Shown one piece after another: positions 1 through 8,574 of a stretch of 40,388 nt of DNA. Each line of letters starts with the position of its first letter. Within the stretch, counting starts at the first letter, position 1. The notes under the pieces are model-generated. The model made no database searches. It saw only the letters and a list, made by a program, of their open reading frames with translations, and was not told the DNA's origin. The position numbers and the translations under genes were made by a program. Source of the DNA: Lactobacillus mulieris (GTDB taxonomy: Bacteria; Bacillota; Bacilli; Lactobacillales; Lactobacillaceae); assembly GCF_007095465.1 (NCBI RefSeq), contig NZ_SDGL01000013.1, positions 1 through 40,388 on the forward strand, in the 5' to 3' direction.

Positions 1-2852
1 CTCTTGTCTGTGGTTTCACCATCTAAGGCTGACTTTGCATTGTTAATTGCAGTTGTAGCACTATCCACTTCGCTTTGAGTAGCGGAATCATTGTTCAACA
101 CTGTTTGACCAGCAGCTACCGCATCATCGTACGCTTGCTTCTTTTCGTCACTTGCGTTGTAGTAAGCTGAGGTCTTTTGAACATTGCTTTGGTCATTCAC
201 TGCTGTTTCCAAAGCTCTCTTGTCTGTGGTTTCACCATCTAAGGCTGCCTTTGCACTGTTAATTGTAGTTGTAGCACTATCTGCTTCACTTTGAGTAGCG
301 GAATCATTGTTCAACACCTTTTGACCAGCACTTACTGCATCATCATATGCTTGTTTCTTATCATCACTTGCGTTGTAGTAAGCTGGAGTGCTTTCTACTG
401 TTGATTGTTCATTTACAGCAGTTTCTAAGGCTGTCTTATCTGTAGCTTGACCATCTAAGGCTGACTTTGCATTGTTAATTGCACTTGTGGCACTATCCAC
501 TTCACTTTGGGTTGCGGAGTCATTGTTCAACACTGTTTGACCGGCAGCTACCGCATCATCATATGCTTGTTTCTTATCATCACTTGCATTGTAGTAGGCT
601 GAGGTCTTTTGAACATCATTTTGATCATTTACAGCAGTTTCTAAGGCTGTCTTATCTGTAGCTTGACCATCTAGTGCTGATTTTGCATTATCAATTGCAC
701 TTGTAGCACTATCCACTTCACTTTGAGTAGCGGAATCATCATTCAACACTGTTTGACCAGCACTTACTGCATCATCATATGCTTGTTTCTTATCATCACT
801 TGCGTTGTAGTAAGCTGAGGTCTTTTGAACATCGCTTTGGTCATTCACTGCTGTTTCCAAAGCGTTCTTGTCTGTGGTTTCACCATCTAAGGCTGACTTT
901 GCACTGTTAATTGCAGTTGTAGCGCTATCTACTTCACTTTGAGTAGCGGAATCATTGTTCAACACTGTTTGACCAGCAGCTACCGCATCATCGTACGCTT
1001 GTTTCTTATCATCACTTGCGTTGTAGTAAGCTGAGGTCTTTTGAACATCATTTTGGTCATTTACAGCTGTTTCTAAATCAGTTTTGTCAATAACATGAAT
1101 TTCAATTCCCGAATTGGTTTGACTAACAAGGTAACTATATGTACCTGAAGTTGAATTAATTTTAACATCTGTCACTGTCAATGCATCACTAGTTAATAGA
1201 TCACTTGCTAAAGCCGATGAACTAACTGTTGTACCAGATGGAATTGCTTCAACATCATAATAATTTTGAGTGTAATTATTACTTGCCGATAAACTTCCTG
1301 AAGTACTATCATCTGTTGCATTAACATAAGCAGTTGAATTAGCTTCTTTCAAGCTACTTGCACTTTTAGTTAAGGTATAATCAACACTTGTAATATTACT
1401 TTCAGATGAACTATTATCAAATACTACACTAACTGGAATTGAAGTTGATGCCACTCCAGTTGCATTAGTCATAGTAGTTGTTGTGGTATTAGAAGCAGCT
1501 TGCCCTTCAGCAATTGTAGAGCTTGTCACAGCCTTGTAAGTACTCATGACTACTGGGGTATCACCCAACATATCTCTAATACCTGAATTATTATTCCAAA
1601 GGGATTTAGGAATATAGCTTTCAATTGCATTTACCCCTGTGAAAGAAGTTGAAACACTTGAATATACAGTTGCTACAATCGTTACATCAAGTCCTTTAGA
1701 ATTTGAAGCTTGGTAATAAAGTGTTGTGTTCGGTGAAAAAATAATTGTTTGCCCTATATCACTTGATACAGAACTTATTGCATTACTTGATGATAAGCCA
1801 GTTGTGCTAGTATTCGCGTAAGTGGTGTTTGATACAATCATCTTTGTTGCAGTTCCATTAGTTGAACTTGAAGAAAGTGTCCCACCACCTGATGTATAAG
1901 TAGAAGTTCCATCGGTCATATTACCGTTATAGCCATATGAAATAGATACCACTTTCAAATTCTTACTAATTTCAATTGCATATTGAGCAGATGCATCAGT
2001 TAAAGTACTTCCAGAAGTAGTTACTATCCCATTTGACGGATTAAAATGAATTGTATATGTAACTGTATTAGTTGTTGCGTCATATACTGGATCCGAAATC
2101 ACTACATTTGAACTAGCATTTGCTTTAATATCTTTATTGCTATTAATATAACTCATCCACATATAATATTCTGGCAAACCTGAATATTGGCTAAAATCAA
2201 AGCTAGATTTTTGAGTTGAAGCTGTTGATTTATTATCATATGCTGTAGAAATTGTAGTTGTTGTGGTGGTAGTTTTATTATCTTCTGTAATTTTATTAGC
2301 AGCTGAAGTTGCACTTGCTTCATCTGTATAAAGAGATTGGTTAGATGAAGAAGATCCATCTGCACTTGAACTTGTTTGATCAGTTGTTGAATCATTAGTG
2401 TCAGCAGATGAGGATGATGAAGTAGAGACTACATTAGAGCTAGTATTAGTTTCATTTTCATTTGAATCAGAACTTGAACTAGAACTTGAAGAAGAAACTG
2501 AACTAGTAGATGATTCTGATGAAGAAGCAGATGAGGATGCTTCACTATTTGAAGATGTAGTAGAATTAGTTTGTTCACTAGTAGAGCTTGCACTTGTTGC
2601 TGAACTAGATTCTGAGCTACTTGTTTGTGAACTTGATGAACTCGTATCACTACTTGAGCTTGAGGTAGTAGCTTGACTAGTTTGAGAATCACTAGTAGTA
2701 TCCGCATGAACTAAAACATTTGTTGAACCTAAATAAATAGTAGTTGACAGCAATACAGAGGCCATACCTAATGTAGTCTTTCTCAAAGACCAGTGTTGCC
2801 GGCCATCTGCATGTTTTAAATCATATTGCTTTTTATTTTTCTTTGAAAACAT
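1..2852 (-). CDS. FIVAR-repeat surface adhesin, N-terminal part (runs off left edge)
   Basis: Large cell-surface protein; about 950 codons are visible and no stop is reached before the edge. The ATG at 2852 follows a good GGGAGG site (2861-2866). Residues 1-50 are a YSIRK-like signal peptide (HWSLRKTTLGMASVLLSTT, ending in VHAD). A very Ser/Thr-rich stretch follows to about residue 165, a plausible glycosylated stalk. Next is a roughly 420-residue non-repetitive, Thr/Ser/Asn-rich region, probably beta-rich and perhaps the binding head. From about 1083 leftward come five tandem 72-residue modules (YYNAS...AYDDAVAAGQ...ATQSEVDSA...AKSALDG), the FIVAR-type three-helix pattern of Gram-positive adhesins. 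The sortase motif, if any, lies outside the window. Adhesion is inferred from architecture; the ligand is unknown. Short acidic or Gln/Leu-rich frames over the Ser-rich part are shadows. Confidence 0.9.
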   Translation of the reverse strand, partial: MFSKKNKKQYDLKHADGRQHWSLRKTTLGMASVLLSTTIYLGSTNVLVHADTTSDSQTSQATTSSSSSDTSSSSSQTSSSESSSATSASSTSEQTNSTTSSNSEASSSASSSESSTSSVSSSSSSSSSDSNENETNTSSNVVSTSSSSSADTNDSTTDQTSSSADGSSSSNQSLYTDEASATSAANKITEDNKTTTTTTTISTAYDNKSTASTQKSSFDFSQYSGLPEYYMWMSYINSNKDIKANASSNVVISDPVYDATTNTVTYTIHFNPSNGIVTTSGSTLTDASAQYAIEISKNLKVVSISYGYNGNMTDGTSTYTSGGGTLSSSSTNGTATKMIVSNTTYANTSTTGLSSSNAISSVSSDIGQTIIFSPNTTLYYQASNSKGLDVTIVATVYSSVSTSFTGVNAIESYIPKSLWNNNSGIRDMLGDTPVVMSTYKAVTSSTIAEGQAASNTTTTTMTNATGVASTSIPVSVVFDNSSSESNITSVDYTLTKSASSLKEANSTAYVNATDDSTSGSLSASNNYTQNYYDVEAIPSGTTVSSSALASDLLTSDALTVTDVKINSTSGTYSYLVSQTNSGIEIHVIDKTDLETAVNDQNDVQKTSAYYNASDDKKQAYDDAVAAGQTVLNNDSATQSEVDSATTAINSAKSALDGETTDKNALETAVNDQSDVQKTSAYYNASDDKKQAYDDAVSAGQTVLNDDSATQSEVDSATSAIDNAKSALDGQATDKTALETAVNDQNDVQKTSAYYNASDDKKQAYDDAVAAGQTVLNNDSATQSEVDSATSAINNAKSALDGQATDKTALETAVNEQSTVESTPAYYNASDDKKQAYDDAVSAGQKVLNNDSATQSEADSATTTINSAKAALDGETTDKRALETAVNDQSNVQKTSAYYNASDEKKQAYDDAVAAGQTVLNNDSATQSEVDSATTAINNAKSALDGETTDK
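3..1083 (-). repeat. Five tandem 216-bp repeats in the adhesin gene
   Basis: The phrase around cttgtctgtgg/cttatctgtag recurs at 3, 219, 435, 651 and 867, with a degenerate start at 1083, giving an exact 216-bp (72-codon) period. Copies differ at scattered positions, and variant blocks are shared between non-adjacent copies: gtctgtggtttcacc in copies 1, 2 and 5 versus atctgtagcttgacc in copies 3 and 4. That suggests recombination or gene conversion among copies. The array continues beyond the left edge. Confidence 0.95.
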
Positions 2853-3055
2853 TTAAATAAACCTCCCAGATTATTCGAAACATTATTCCAAATACAAAAA
2901 TTTGAATTACCCACTATCAAACTTTGTATTTCTATTATTTGCTAACTAGTTTATCTAGGAGTTGTGCTTATAATGGTATAAATTTGTGACTTTTTTGTTA
3001 CTTATCATTTGTAAGTTCGAAAAAATGAAGATAAAAATGTGAAGAATTTATGAAC

Positions 3056-3086
3056 AAAAAGAGCTTTGCTTCCGCAAAGCTCTTTT
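3056..3086 (-). terminator. Intrinsic terminator of the YjeM-type transporter
   Basis: Stem AAAGAGCTTTGC / GCAAAGCTCTTT with a TTCC/GGAA loop lies just downstream of the stop at 3101 and is followed by Ts on the minus strand. It separates this gene from the adhesin further left. Confidence 0.85.
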
Positions 3087-3100
3087 CTACTAAATTTTTA

Positions 3101-4570
3101 TTACAAATCTTTTATTTTCTTTTCTGCCCTTGAATAGAAAATCCAAGCTACTACACCAAAGAAAACTGGACCAAAGGCTGTCCAAAATGCTGTTGCTGGA
3201 TCACCTTCAACTATCGGTTCAATAATCGTAAAAATAATCCCAGAGGCGATAACAATCCAAACACACTTTTGACTTCGATAAAATACAAAAGGTCGATCCA
3301 AATCTTTCTTCATCTTAAAAAATGGAAAAGCTCCAATCAAAAACAAGTATGGCGCTGCTGATGAAACATTCATCATATCTGTGAGAACTGTGTAAAAAGC
3401 ACTTGCAGAACTACCACCAAATGAAATAAGCAAAATAATCAATGATACAAAAGCCACTTCACACCACATAGCAAATTCTGGCATATCATATTTGTTTAAA
3501 GTAGTTAATTTCTTCGGAAGTAATCGCTTATCACATCCTTCAATAAATGACTTAATAGGAGAATAAAGCATAACAAAAGCTGCACCTAATCCACCTAATA
3601 CATCACTAATAGCTGTAATTTGTGAAAATACTTTACCTAATATTAATGCTTGGGCATGTCCTAAGCCAAAGGCTTTACCGAAAACCAATCCCATATTATT
3701 GATTAAAACATATTCAACATTAGCCAAATTTACATTCTTTTGACCTAATATCTCTGACCAATTAGCTGTAACACCACATAAAAAAATAGTCAAAATATAA
3801 AGTACGGTCATCATAATCATAGCCCAAATCAAACCACGAGGGAATGTTTTTTCTGGTTTTTCAACATTGTCAATTACCCCAGCCATAGTTTCCAAACCAC
3901 CATACGCAAACAAAGCATATACAATGAAAGAAACTACTGCAAATGGACTAGTAAATGATGAATTCGGTGATTTTACTAAACTCGCTGCTGTTAATGGCTC
4001 AGCTAATTGACCATGTTGCATCATTAATATAATCAAACTAACAACAATAAAAACTACTGAAATCCCTAAAGTTGCCACTCCGCAAATACTTGAAATTCTT
4101 ACAATTCCATTAATACCTTTTGATGCAATTGCACACACAAGTACCAAAAAAATTATTTCTAAAATACCTAAAGTTTGATCACTTGATAACCCAAATAAAT
4201 GCCAACTAGTTGTAGTATCTTTACCAAAAATTGCTGTTGCAACTGATACCAAGAAAAATTGTGTAGACGATACCAACCAAATTACCCAAGCAGCTAACCA
4301 GATAAAAGTACCGACAAAAGCAGGCTTTTCACCAATTGAGCCACGTAGCCAAGAAAAAATTCCACCCTTAGCTGCTTTAAATGAAGCACCATATTCTGCA
4401 AACATCAAAGCTGACGGCAAGAAAAACAAAACTGCTGTTAATACGTACCAGATAATACTAGCATAGCCCATCTGATAAAAAGCTGTTAATGAGTTACTAT
4501 AACCATAAATTGAGGAGAAAATCATTAAGATTAACCCAACCAAGGTTATCTTCTTTTTCTTTTCGCTCAT
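3101..4570 (-). CDS. yjeM: APC-superfamily amino acid transporter, YjeM type
   Basis: Integral membrane amino acid permease of the APC superfamily, glutamate/GABA antiporter branch, resembling E. coli YjeM. The N-terminus (LVGLILMIFSSIYGYSNS...AFYQMGY) carries the family signature in the first helix, and about 12 hydrophobic segments follow over roughly 489 residues. I place the start at 4570 (MSEKKKK) because GAGGAA sits five to six bases upstream; an ATG at 4582 would place that site inside the gene. The substrate is not established, since YjeM-like proteins are mostly named by homology. The gene ends in its own terminator. Its upstream region is interrupted 80 bp before the start by an IS remnant, so native promoter elements further away may have been displaced. 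Confidence 0.85.
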   Translation of the reverse strand: MSEKKKKITLVGLILMIFSSIYGYSNSLTAFYQMGYASIIWYVLTAVLFFLPSALMFAEYGASFKAAKGGIFSWLRGSIGEKPAFVGTFIWLAAWVIWLVSSTQFFLVSVATAIFGKDTTTSWHLFGLSSDQTLGILEIIFLVLVCAIASKGINGIVRISSICGVATLGISVVFIVVSLIILMMQHGQLAEPLTAASLVKSPNSSFTSPFAVVSFIVYALFAYGGLETMAGVIDNVEKPEKTFPRGLIWAMIMMTVLYILTIFLCGVTANWSEILGQKNVNLANVEYVLINNMGLVFGKAFGLGHAQALILGKVFSQITAISDVLGGLGAAFVMLYSPIKSFIEGCDKRLLPKKLTTLNKYDMPEFAMWCEVAFVSLIILLISFGGSSASAFYTVLTDMMNVSSAAPYLFLIGAFPFFKMKKDLDRPFVFYRSQKCVWIVIASGIIFTIIEPIVEGDPATAFWTAFGPVFFGVVAWIFYSRAEKKIKDL

Positions 4571-4594
4571 AAAATTCCTCATTTCAAAATATTC

Positions 4595-4990
4595 TTAAAA
4601 TCGATATACGACACTATACATTTTAATACTAATCAAAGTATGAAAAAAGGGCTCTTTGTCAAATACTGTTGATATGGAGTGATTTAAAGAATCAAGCAAT
4701 ATATAAATTGCTTGGTTCTTTTTCTTTAACCCTGTTTTCTCTAATCTAATTCTTGTTAGTAAGTAAATATAATTTGAATAACCATAAGCAGTACGCTCAA
4801 TCTGTTTAATCTTGCTATTAAAACCTTCTAAACAACCATTAGAGTAGCTGAATCTAGCACCATTTAAGACTGCTCGTAAGTTGTGCTTGAAGGTCAATAA
4901 AGTCTTGCAGTAAGTTATACGCATTATCTAGCCTTGGATCACAACTAATACCTTCCATTACAACTTGTTCTTGAGTTAGATAGTCTTGGG
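4595..4990 (-). pseudogene. ISL3-family transposase fragment (C-terminal, frameshifted)
   Basis: The frame 4595-4924 encodes FSYSNGCLEGFNSKIKQIER...GYSNY...RIRL, the C-terminal signature of ISL3-family transposases (usual form YSNGPLEGxNxKIKxIKR). Upstream, about 4925-4990, a different frame reads YLTQEQVVMEG...DPRLDNAYNLLQDF, another ISL3-like segment. The gene is therefore both frameshifted and missing most of its N-terminal and catalytic part; full-length proteins are around 400 residues or more. It cannot encode a functional transposase. The reading frame runs through the right inverted repeat and slightly beyond the element. Confidence 0.85.
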
Positions 4991-5087
4991 ATGTAAGTAA
5001 AGGTGCCTATGGCCTCTTTTTTATGCAATAAAAAACCCGTTAACAGTTTAACTCAAATAAGCTATCAACAGGAAAAATTATAGAGCC
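4650..5087 (-). mobile_element. Internally deleted ISL3-family element with intact ends and 8-bp target duplication
   Basis: Both termini remain. The right end reads GGCTCTTTGTCAAATACTGT from 4650 on the plus strand. The left end reads GGCTCTATAATTTTTCCTGT from 5087 on the minus strand. The first 25 bases match at 17 positions, including GGCTCT at the tip and CTGTTGATA inside. The element is flanked by perfect 8-bp direct repeats, gaaaaaag, at 4642-4649 and 5088-5095; ISL3 elements are known to make 8-bp duplications. At 438 bp it is far below the usual roughly 1.4-1.5 kb, so it is an internal-deletion derivative that could in principle still be moved by a transposase supplied in trans. Confidence 0.88.
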
Positions 5088-5134
5088 GAAAAAAGCTATA
5101 GTTTAAAACTTTGAAACTTATTAGGAATTTTTGT

Positions 5135-5704
5135 TTATTTTTTAAAAAAAGCTCTTTCAAACCGACTACAAATCAATTTAATCAATACACCATCAAATAT
5201 TAAACTGCTTAGCCAGCCAGTAATAAACATCAAAATTTGCAAAGTTAGATTATACTTGTACCACCCATACAATACATACGTTAAGAAAAAACCGGTAAAA
5301 TGCGCACCAGTTGCCCCCAGTAAAACAGCTGACCAAGTAAAATGTTTTCGACTTTTAGATGTCAAAAAGCCTACTTCATTTCCCAATCCCTGTACAAAAC
5401 CCGCCAAAATAGTAATTGCACCCCACTGTCCTCCAACAAGCATTTCACCAAAAGCAGCTAATGTTTCACCTAAGGTAGCACTACCTTTTACTGGAACAAA
5501 ATAAACTGCTAAAGGTGCCGCCATATACCATAAGCCACTCATTAAAGTATCAGTCAATTGAGCATAGCCTGTTGGTAATAGGGCTGCTTTGGTTAAATTA
5601 TAAATCAAATTAAATCCATAAGTATAAATTACGCCCATTATTAATCCAACTAAACTTACCAAAATAATTGCTTGAATATCCCAATTTAATTTCTTCTTAA
5701 ACAT
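5135..5704 (-). CDS. ykoE: ECF-type transporter substrate-binding membrane subunit, YkoE-like (thiamine/HMP)
   Basis: A 189-residue protein with five to six hydrophobic segments, matching in size and sequence style (QAIILVSLVGLIMGVIYTYG near the start; GNEVGFLTSKSRKH in the middle) the YkoE family. That family is the membrane S component of an ECF/ABC system for hydroxymethylpyrimidine or thiamine. The TPP riboswitch directly upstream supports a thiamine-related substrate. No dedicated YkoC/YkoD energising subunits lie next to it, so it probably uses components encoded elsewhere. The start at 5704 follows AAAGGAGG, which is sequestered in a hairpin. Exact substrate (thiamine versus HMP) is inference. 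Confidence 0.85.
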   Translation of the reverse strand: MFKKKLNWDIQAIILVSLVGLIMGVIYTYGFNLIYNLTKAALLPTGYAQLTDTLMSGLWYMAAPLAVYFVPVKGSATLGETLAAFGEMLVGGQWGAITILAGFVQGLGNEVGFLTSKSRKHFTWSAVLLGATGAHFTGFFLTYVLYGWYKYNLTLQILMFITGWLSSLIFDGVLIKLICSRFERAFFKK

Positions 5705-5710
5705 AAAAAT

Positions 5711-5737
5711 CCTCCTTTTAACTTAGTCAAAAGGAGG
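5711..5737 (-). promoter_or_regulatory. Shine-Dalgarno sequestering hairpin of the TPP riboswitch
   Basis: A perfect 9-bp inverted repeat, CCTCCTTTT / AAAAGGAGG with a 9-nt loop, contains the whole ribosome binding site of the YkoE-like gene and ends seven bases before its ATG. No T-run follows. The expression platform therefore appears to control translation initiation rather than transcription termination. Confidence 0.75.
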
Positions 5738-5754
5738 GTTAATTTCTAAATTTA

Positions 5755-5840
5755 ATCCACTTTCCTCGCGCTGGCATTATCCAGTTCAGGTTCAAAGGGT
5801 CGACCTAAGTCTCTCAGCTACTAGCTCCCCTAGTGACAAA
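5755..5840 (-). promoter_or_regulatory. TPP riboswitch (THI element)
   Basis: The minus strand shows the hallmark blocks in order: GGGGAGC, GCTGAGAG, GACCCTTTGAACCTGA, CTGGATAATGCCAGCG and GAGGAAAG. These are the conserved thiamine pyrophosphate aptamer segments. It lies upstream of the YkoE-like gene, whose ribosome site is enclosed by the hairpin at 5711-5737. Confidence 0.96.
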
Positions 5841-5897
5841 ACAATTATAAATATTTAACTATAGTGTTAGTATATCATGGCTTCTTTAAAGTGGTTA

Positions 5898-6980
5898 CTA
5901 AAAAGTCTTAAAGCTTGCTAACTTTTCAGCAGTCATATCTTTTAAAATTGCTTTGGTTAAATCAACACTAGCTCGATAATCTTGATAACTACTGAAACAA
6001 TATGGTGAATGTTCATATCTTACCGGAATTCCTATTACTATAGTTGGAGCACCATTTTCATAGTAAATTGCTGCTCCATCTTGTCCACCACCAGTTCGAA
6101 CACTTCTAGTGAACGGAATATTATTTTTAGTAGCTAAATCACAAGCATATTGTTGGAACTTAGGATTCGGCAAAAAAGTAACATCCATATCTCTTAACAT
6201 TACACCACGTTTAAGCCCAGTTTGACTAAGCCAATCTGGTTCAAAGGTATCATCTGCAGGACAACTTTCAAGAACAATACACAAATCGGGCCTTACCTTT
6301 CGAGCAGTTACATATGCCCCTCGAAGCCCTACCTCTTCTTGACTAGACAGAGCAGCAGTTACATTAACATCTAAATTCTCACCCTGCAACTCTTCTAAGA
6401 CAGTTGCCATTGCAGCTGCTCCAAAACGATCATCAAAATCTTTTCCGAAAAAGAGTCCAGTCTTTTCATTATATTCACATTTAACATCAACAAAAATTGG
6501 GCATCCAGTATCAATTTGATAATCATTAATAGTTTCTGCTCGACTACTAGAACCAACGTCAATAGATAAATCGGCTACTTCTGGTAACTTATTTCTCTCA
6601 CTAGCATTCATAAAATGAGGTGGCTTAGTTGCCACAACACCGGATATATATTCACCATTTTTATTTCTAATCTTTACTTTTAAAGCAGGAATATTTACTC
6701 GTGACCATCCGCCTAATGGAACAAATTTAATTAACCCATTGGGACGAACTGCTTGCGTAATAAATCCCACTGCATCAGAATGCGCATCAAGCTGTACTGT
6801 CAATCGACCAGCCTTATTTTCTTTTTTGTTTGCATAGACATTTAACATGCCATCAACTTCGATATCAGCATATTTTTTAATAGTGTTGGTAAAAAGCTTA
6901 ACAAATTCTTCTTCGAAGCCAGAAGTTGCATTAGCATCAGAAAAATTTTTTAACATTCTGATTTCATCTTTTTTGTCCAT
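5898..6980 (-). CDS. M42-family metal-dependent aminopeptidase
   Basis: Cytoplasmic peptidase of the M42 family (glutamyl aminopeptidase/PepA and deblocking aminopeptidase group), 360 residues, a normal length. Visible dinuclear-metal and catalytic residues are H67 and D69 in LDAHSDAVG, the Asp pair around 183-184 in GKDFDDR, E215/E216 in SSQEEVGLRGA, E238 in VLESCPADD and H324 in RYEHSP. The set is complete, so the enzyme should be active in peptide turnover. Family members form dodecameric shells; that is family knowledge. It is a single-gene unit, divergent from the MFS gene starting near 7091. Confidence 0.9.
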   Translation of the reverse strand: MDKKDEIRMLKNFSDANATSGFEEEFVKLFTNTIKKYADIEVDGMLNVYANKKENKAGRLTVQLDAHSDAVGFITQAVRPNGLIKFVPLGGWSRVNIPALKVKIRNKNGEYISGVVATKPPHFMNASERNKLPEVADLSIDVGSSSRAETINDYQIDTGCPIFVDVKCEYNEKTGLFFGKDFDDRFGAAAMATVLEELQGENLDVNVTAALSSQEEVGLRGAYVTARKVRPDLCIVLESCPADDTFEPDWLSQTGLKRGVMLRDMDVTFLPNPKFQQYACDLATKNNIPFTRSVRTGGGQDGAAIYYENGAPTIVIGIPVRYEHSPYCFSSYQDYRASVDLTKAILKDMTAEKLASFKTF

Positions 6981-7090
6981 AAAAATACCTCATAATAGCA
7001 TATCTTTCTATATCATCTTTACTTTATGTTATCATGTTATTATCAGTTTTAGTATAAAGATGATTTTAAGAAAGGATGTTGCATCCCCAC

Positions 7091-8452
7091 ATGGGTGAAC
7101 AAAATCAACAAAGTAAAACAGAAATAAAACGTAAACAAAAAAAGAACATATTTTATAAACGTAAAAGTTACAAAAAAGCCCCTTTTTCTGATGTACATGC
7201 TCAATTATATTGGGCATTAGTTTTAGGGCAAATTGCATGTGCTTATGCACTAGGGATAGCTGGTAGTGCTTTTAACCATGCTAAAGCTTTTCTAAGTATT
7301 AATGATACTTGGCTAGGTCTATTAGGGGCAGGGTCACTAATCGGATTAGCTGGTAGCTTCATCATGGGCCGTATTTCTGATCGATTCGGGCGTAAGCATT
7401 TGCTGATGGCAAATATGTATATTTACTCACTTTTATCAATATTACAATTCTTTACCAGTAACTTATTTTTATTATTTTTACTCAGAGTAGGAATTGGATT
7501 GATGATTGCAATTGACTACACAGTTGGTAATTCTATTTTAGTCGAATGGATGCCAACCAAAGATGGAGCTAAAAAACAAAGTAATCTTTTATTATATTGG
7601 TCATATGGATTTGGATTATCCTTTCTAGCTAGCCAATTTATTAGCGATTGGCGCTTTATGCTTTGTTCGTCAGCAGTTTTAGGCCTAATAGCTGCTATTT
7701 ATCGGAGCATTGTTCAAATTCCCCACTCTCCATCTTGGCTTGCTAGTCAAGGTGAGCATCGACAAGCACAAAAAGTTATTCAGAAAAATCTTGGTAAAAA
7801 ATGGGGACTTCCAAAAAGTTTACTAAGAGTAAAAAAGAAAACTGATGCTTCTCCACTTGAACTTTTTGGTAAAAAATATTGGCGAGCAACATTAGCTGGA
7901 ACGGCTTTTTATGCTACCCAAGCTTTTGCTTTCTTTGGTATTAGTATATTCTTACCAATCTTATTGAAGAATATGCACATGAATAATGCCTTCTTATCAG
8001 GTTTACTTTACAATTTAGCCATTATTGTTGGTACAGCAATTGGGATTTGGCTTTTCAACAAGATGAGTAGACGAAGTTTCTTAATTGTTACATTCTCTAT
8101 TTCAATTATTTGTTTATTTATTTTAGCTTTGTTCCCTCAATTACCTTCAATATTAACCTTGATTATTTTTACAATTTTTTCAATTGTTTTATCAATTTCA
8201 TTGTTACTAGACTTTACTTATACTACTGAATTATTTGATTTAAGAATTAGAGCAACTGGTGTTGGTTTCGTTATCACGATGAGCCGTGTTGGTGCTGCTG
8301 CAGGTACATTTTTATTACCTATAATTGTTAATTTAGCTGGTGCCTATATAACATTATGTGTTTGTGGCGTTGTTTTATTAATTGGTACAATAATTTGTAT
8401 CTTTGTAGCTCCTGAAACCAATCCACAATTTATAAAAAAAGAAAATAAATAA
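7091..8452 (+). CDS. MFS transporter, paralogue 1
   Basis: Major facilitator protein with 12 predicted helices and motif-A-type loop GRISDRFGRKHLLM between helices 2 and 3, ending in the sugar-porter-like tail APETNP. It is about 60 percent identical by eye to the next gene, so the pair is a tandem duplication. This copy carries an extra basic N-terminus (KRKQKKNIFYKRKSYKK). The start is uncertain: an in-frame ATG at 7076 overlaps the AAAGGA ribosome site (7071-7076), so I prefer 7091, although the spacing is then long. The substrate is unknown; a small organic acid or sugar is possible. Confidence 0.85.
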   Translation: MGEQNQQSKTEIKRKQKKNIFYKRKSYKKAPFSDVHAQLYWALVLGQIACAYALGIAGSAFNHAKAFLSINDTWLGLLGAGSLIGLAGSFIMGRISDRFGRKHLLMANMYIYSLLSILQFFTSNLFLLFLLRVGIGLMIAIDYTVGNSILVEWMPTKDGAKKQSNLLLYWSYGFGLSFLASQFISDWRFMLCSSAVLGLIAAIYRSIVQIPHSPSWLASQGEHRQAQKVIQKNLGKKWGLPKSLLRVKKKTDASPLELFGKKYWRATLAGTAFYATQAFAFFGISIFLPILLKNMHMNNAFLSGLLYNLAIIVGTAIGIWLFNKMSRRSFLIVTFSISIICLFILALFPQLPSILTLIIFTIFSIVLSISLLLDFTYTTELFDLRIRATGVGFVITMSRVGAAAGTFLLPIIVNLAGAYITLCVCGVVLLIGTIICIFVAPETNPQFIKKENK

Positions 8453-8484
8453 AGATGTTTAGAAACAATATAAACACAATAATT

Positions 8485-8512
8485 ATAGCCATCCGTAGAT
8501 GGCTATTTTTTT
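8485..8512 (+). terminator. Intrinsic terminator after MFS paralogue 1
   Basis: Stem ATAGCCATC / GATGGCTAT with a CGTA loop, followed by seven Ts. It lies between the two tandem MFS genes, so they are likely separate transcription units. Confidence 0.9.
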
Positions 8513-8574
8513 ATTAGACCAATCATGGTATTATTTCTATTGTGTGTTAGAAATTTGGAAAGGAAAAAAACCCA

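Noticed and set aside
3..1083. Regular 216-bp repeats considered as a CRISPR-like array
   Set aside because: The period is exactly 72 codons, there are no unique spacers, and the frame encodes a conserved helical module.
2398..2676. Acidic plus-strand frame opposite the Ser-rich adhesin segment
   Set aside because: It is the antisense reading of repetitive Ser codons (TCA/AGT) and yields only low-complexity Glu/Leu/Val. It has no plausible ribosome site, and the minus frame is a clear signal-peptide protein.
2984..3014. GTGAC-TTTTTT-GTTAC near the first adhesin compared with the transporter palindrome
   Set aside because: The arms are not complementary at the second base and the flanking promoter context differs, so it is not counted as a third copy of the operator.
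7032..7250. Minus-strand frame opposite the start of MFS paralogue 1
   Set aside because: No ribosome site and no recognisable protein; it overlaps the clear MFS coding frame.
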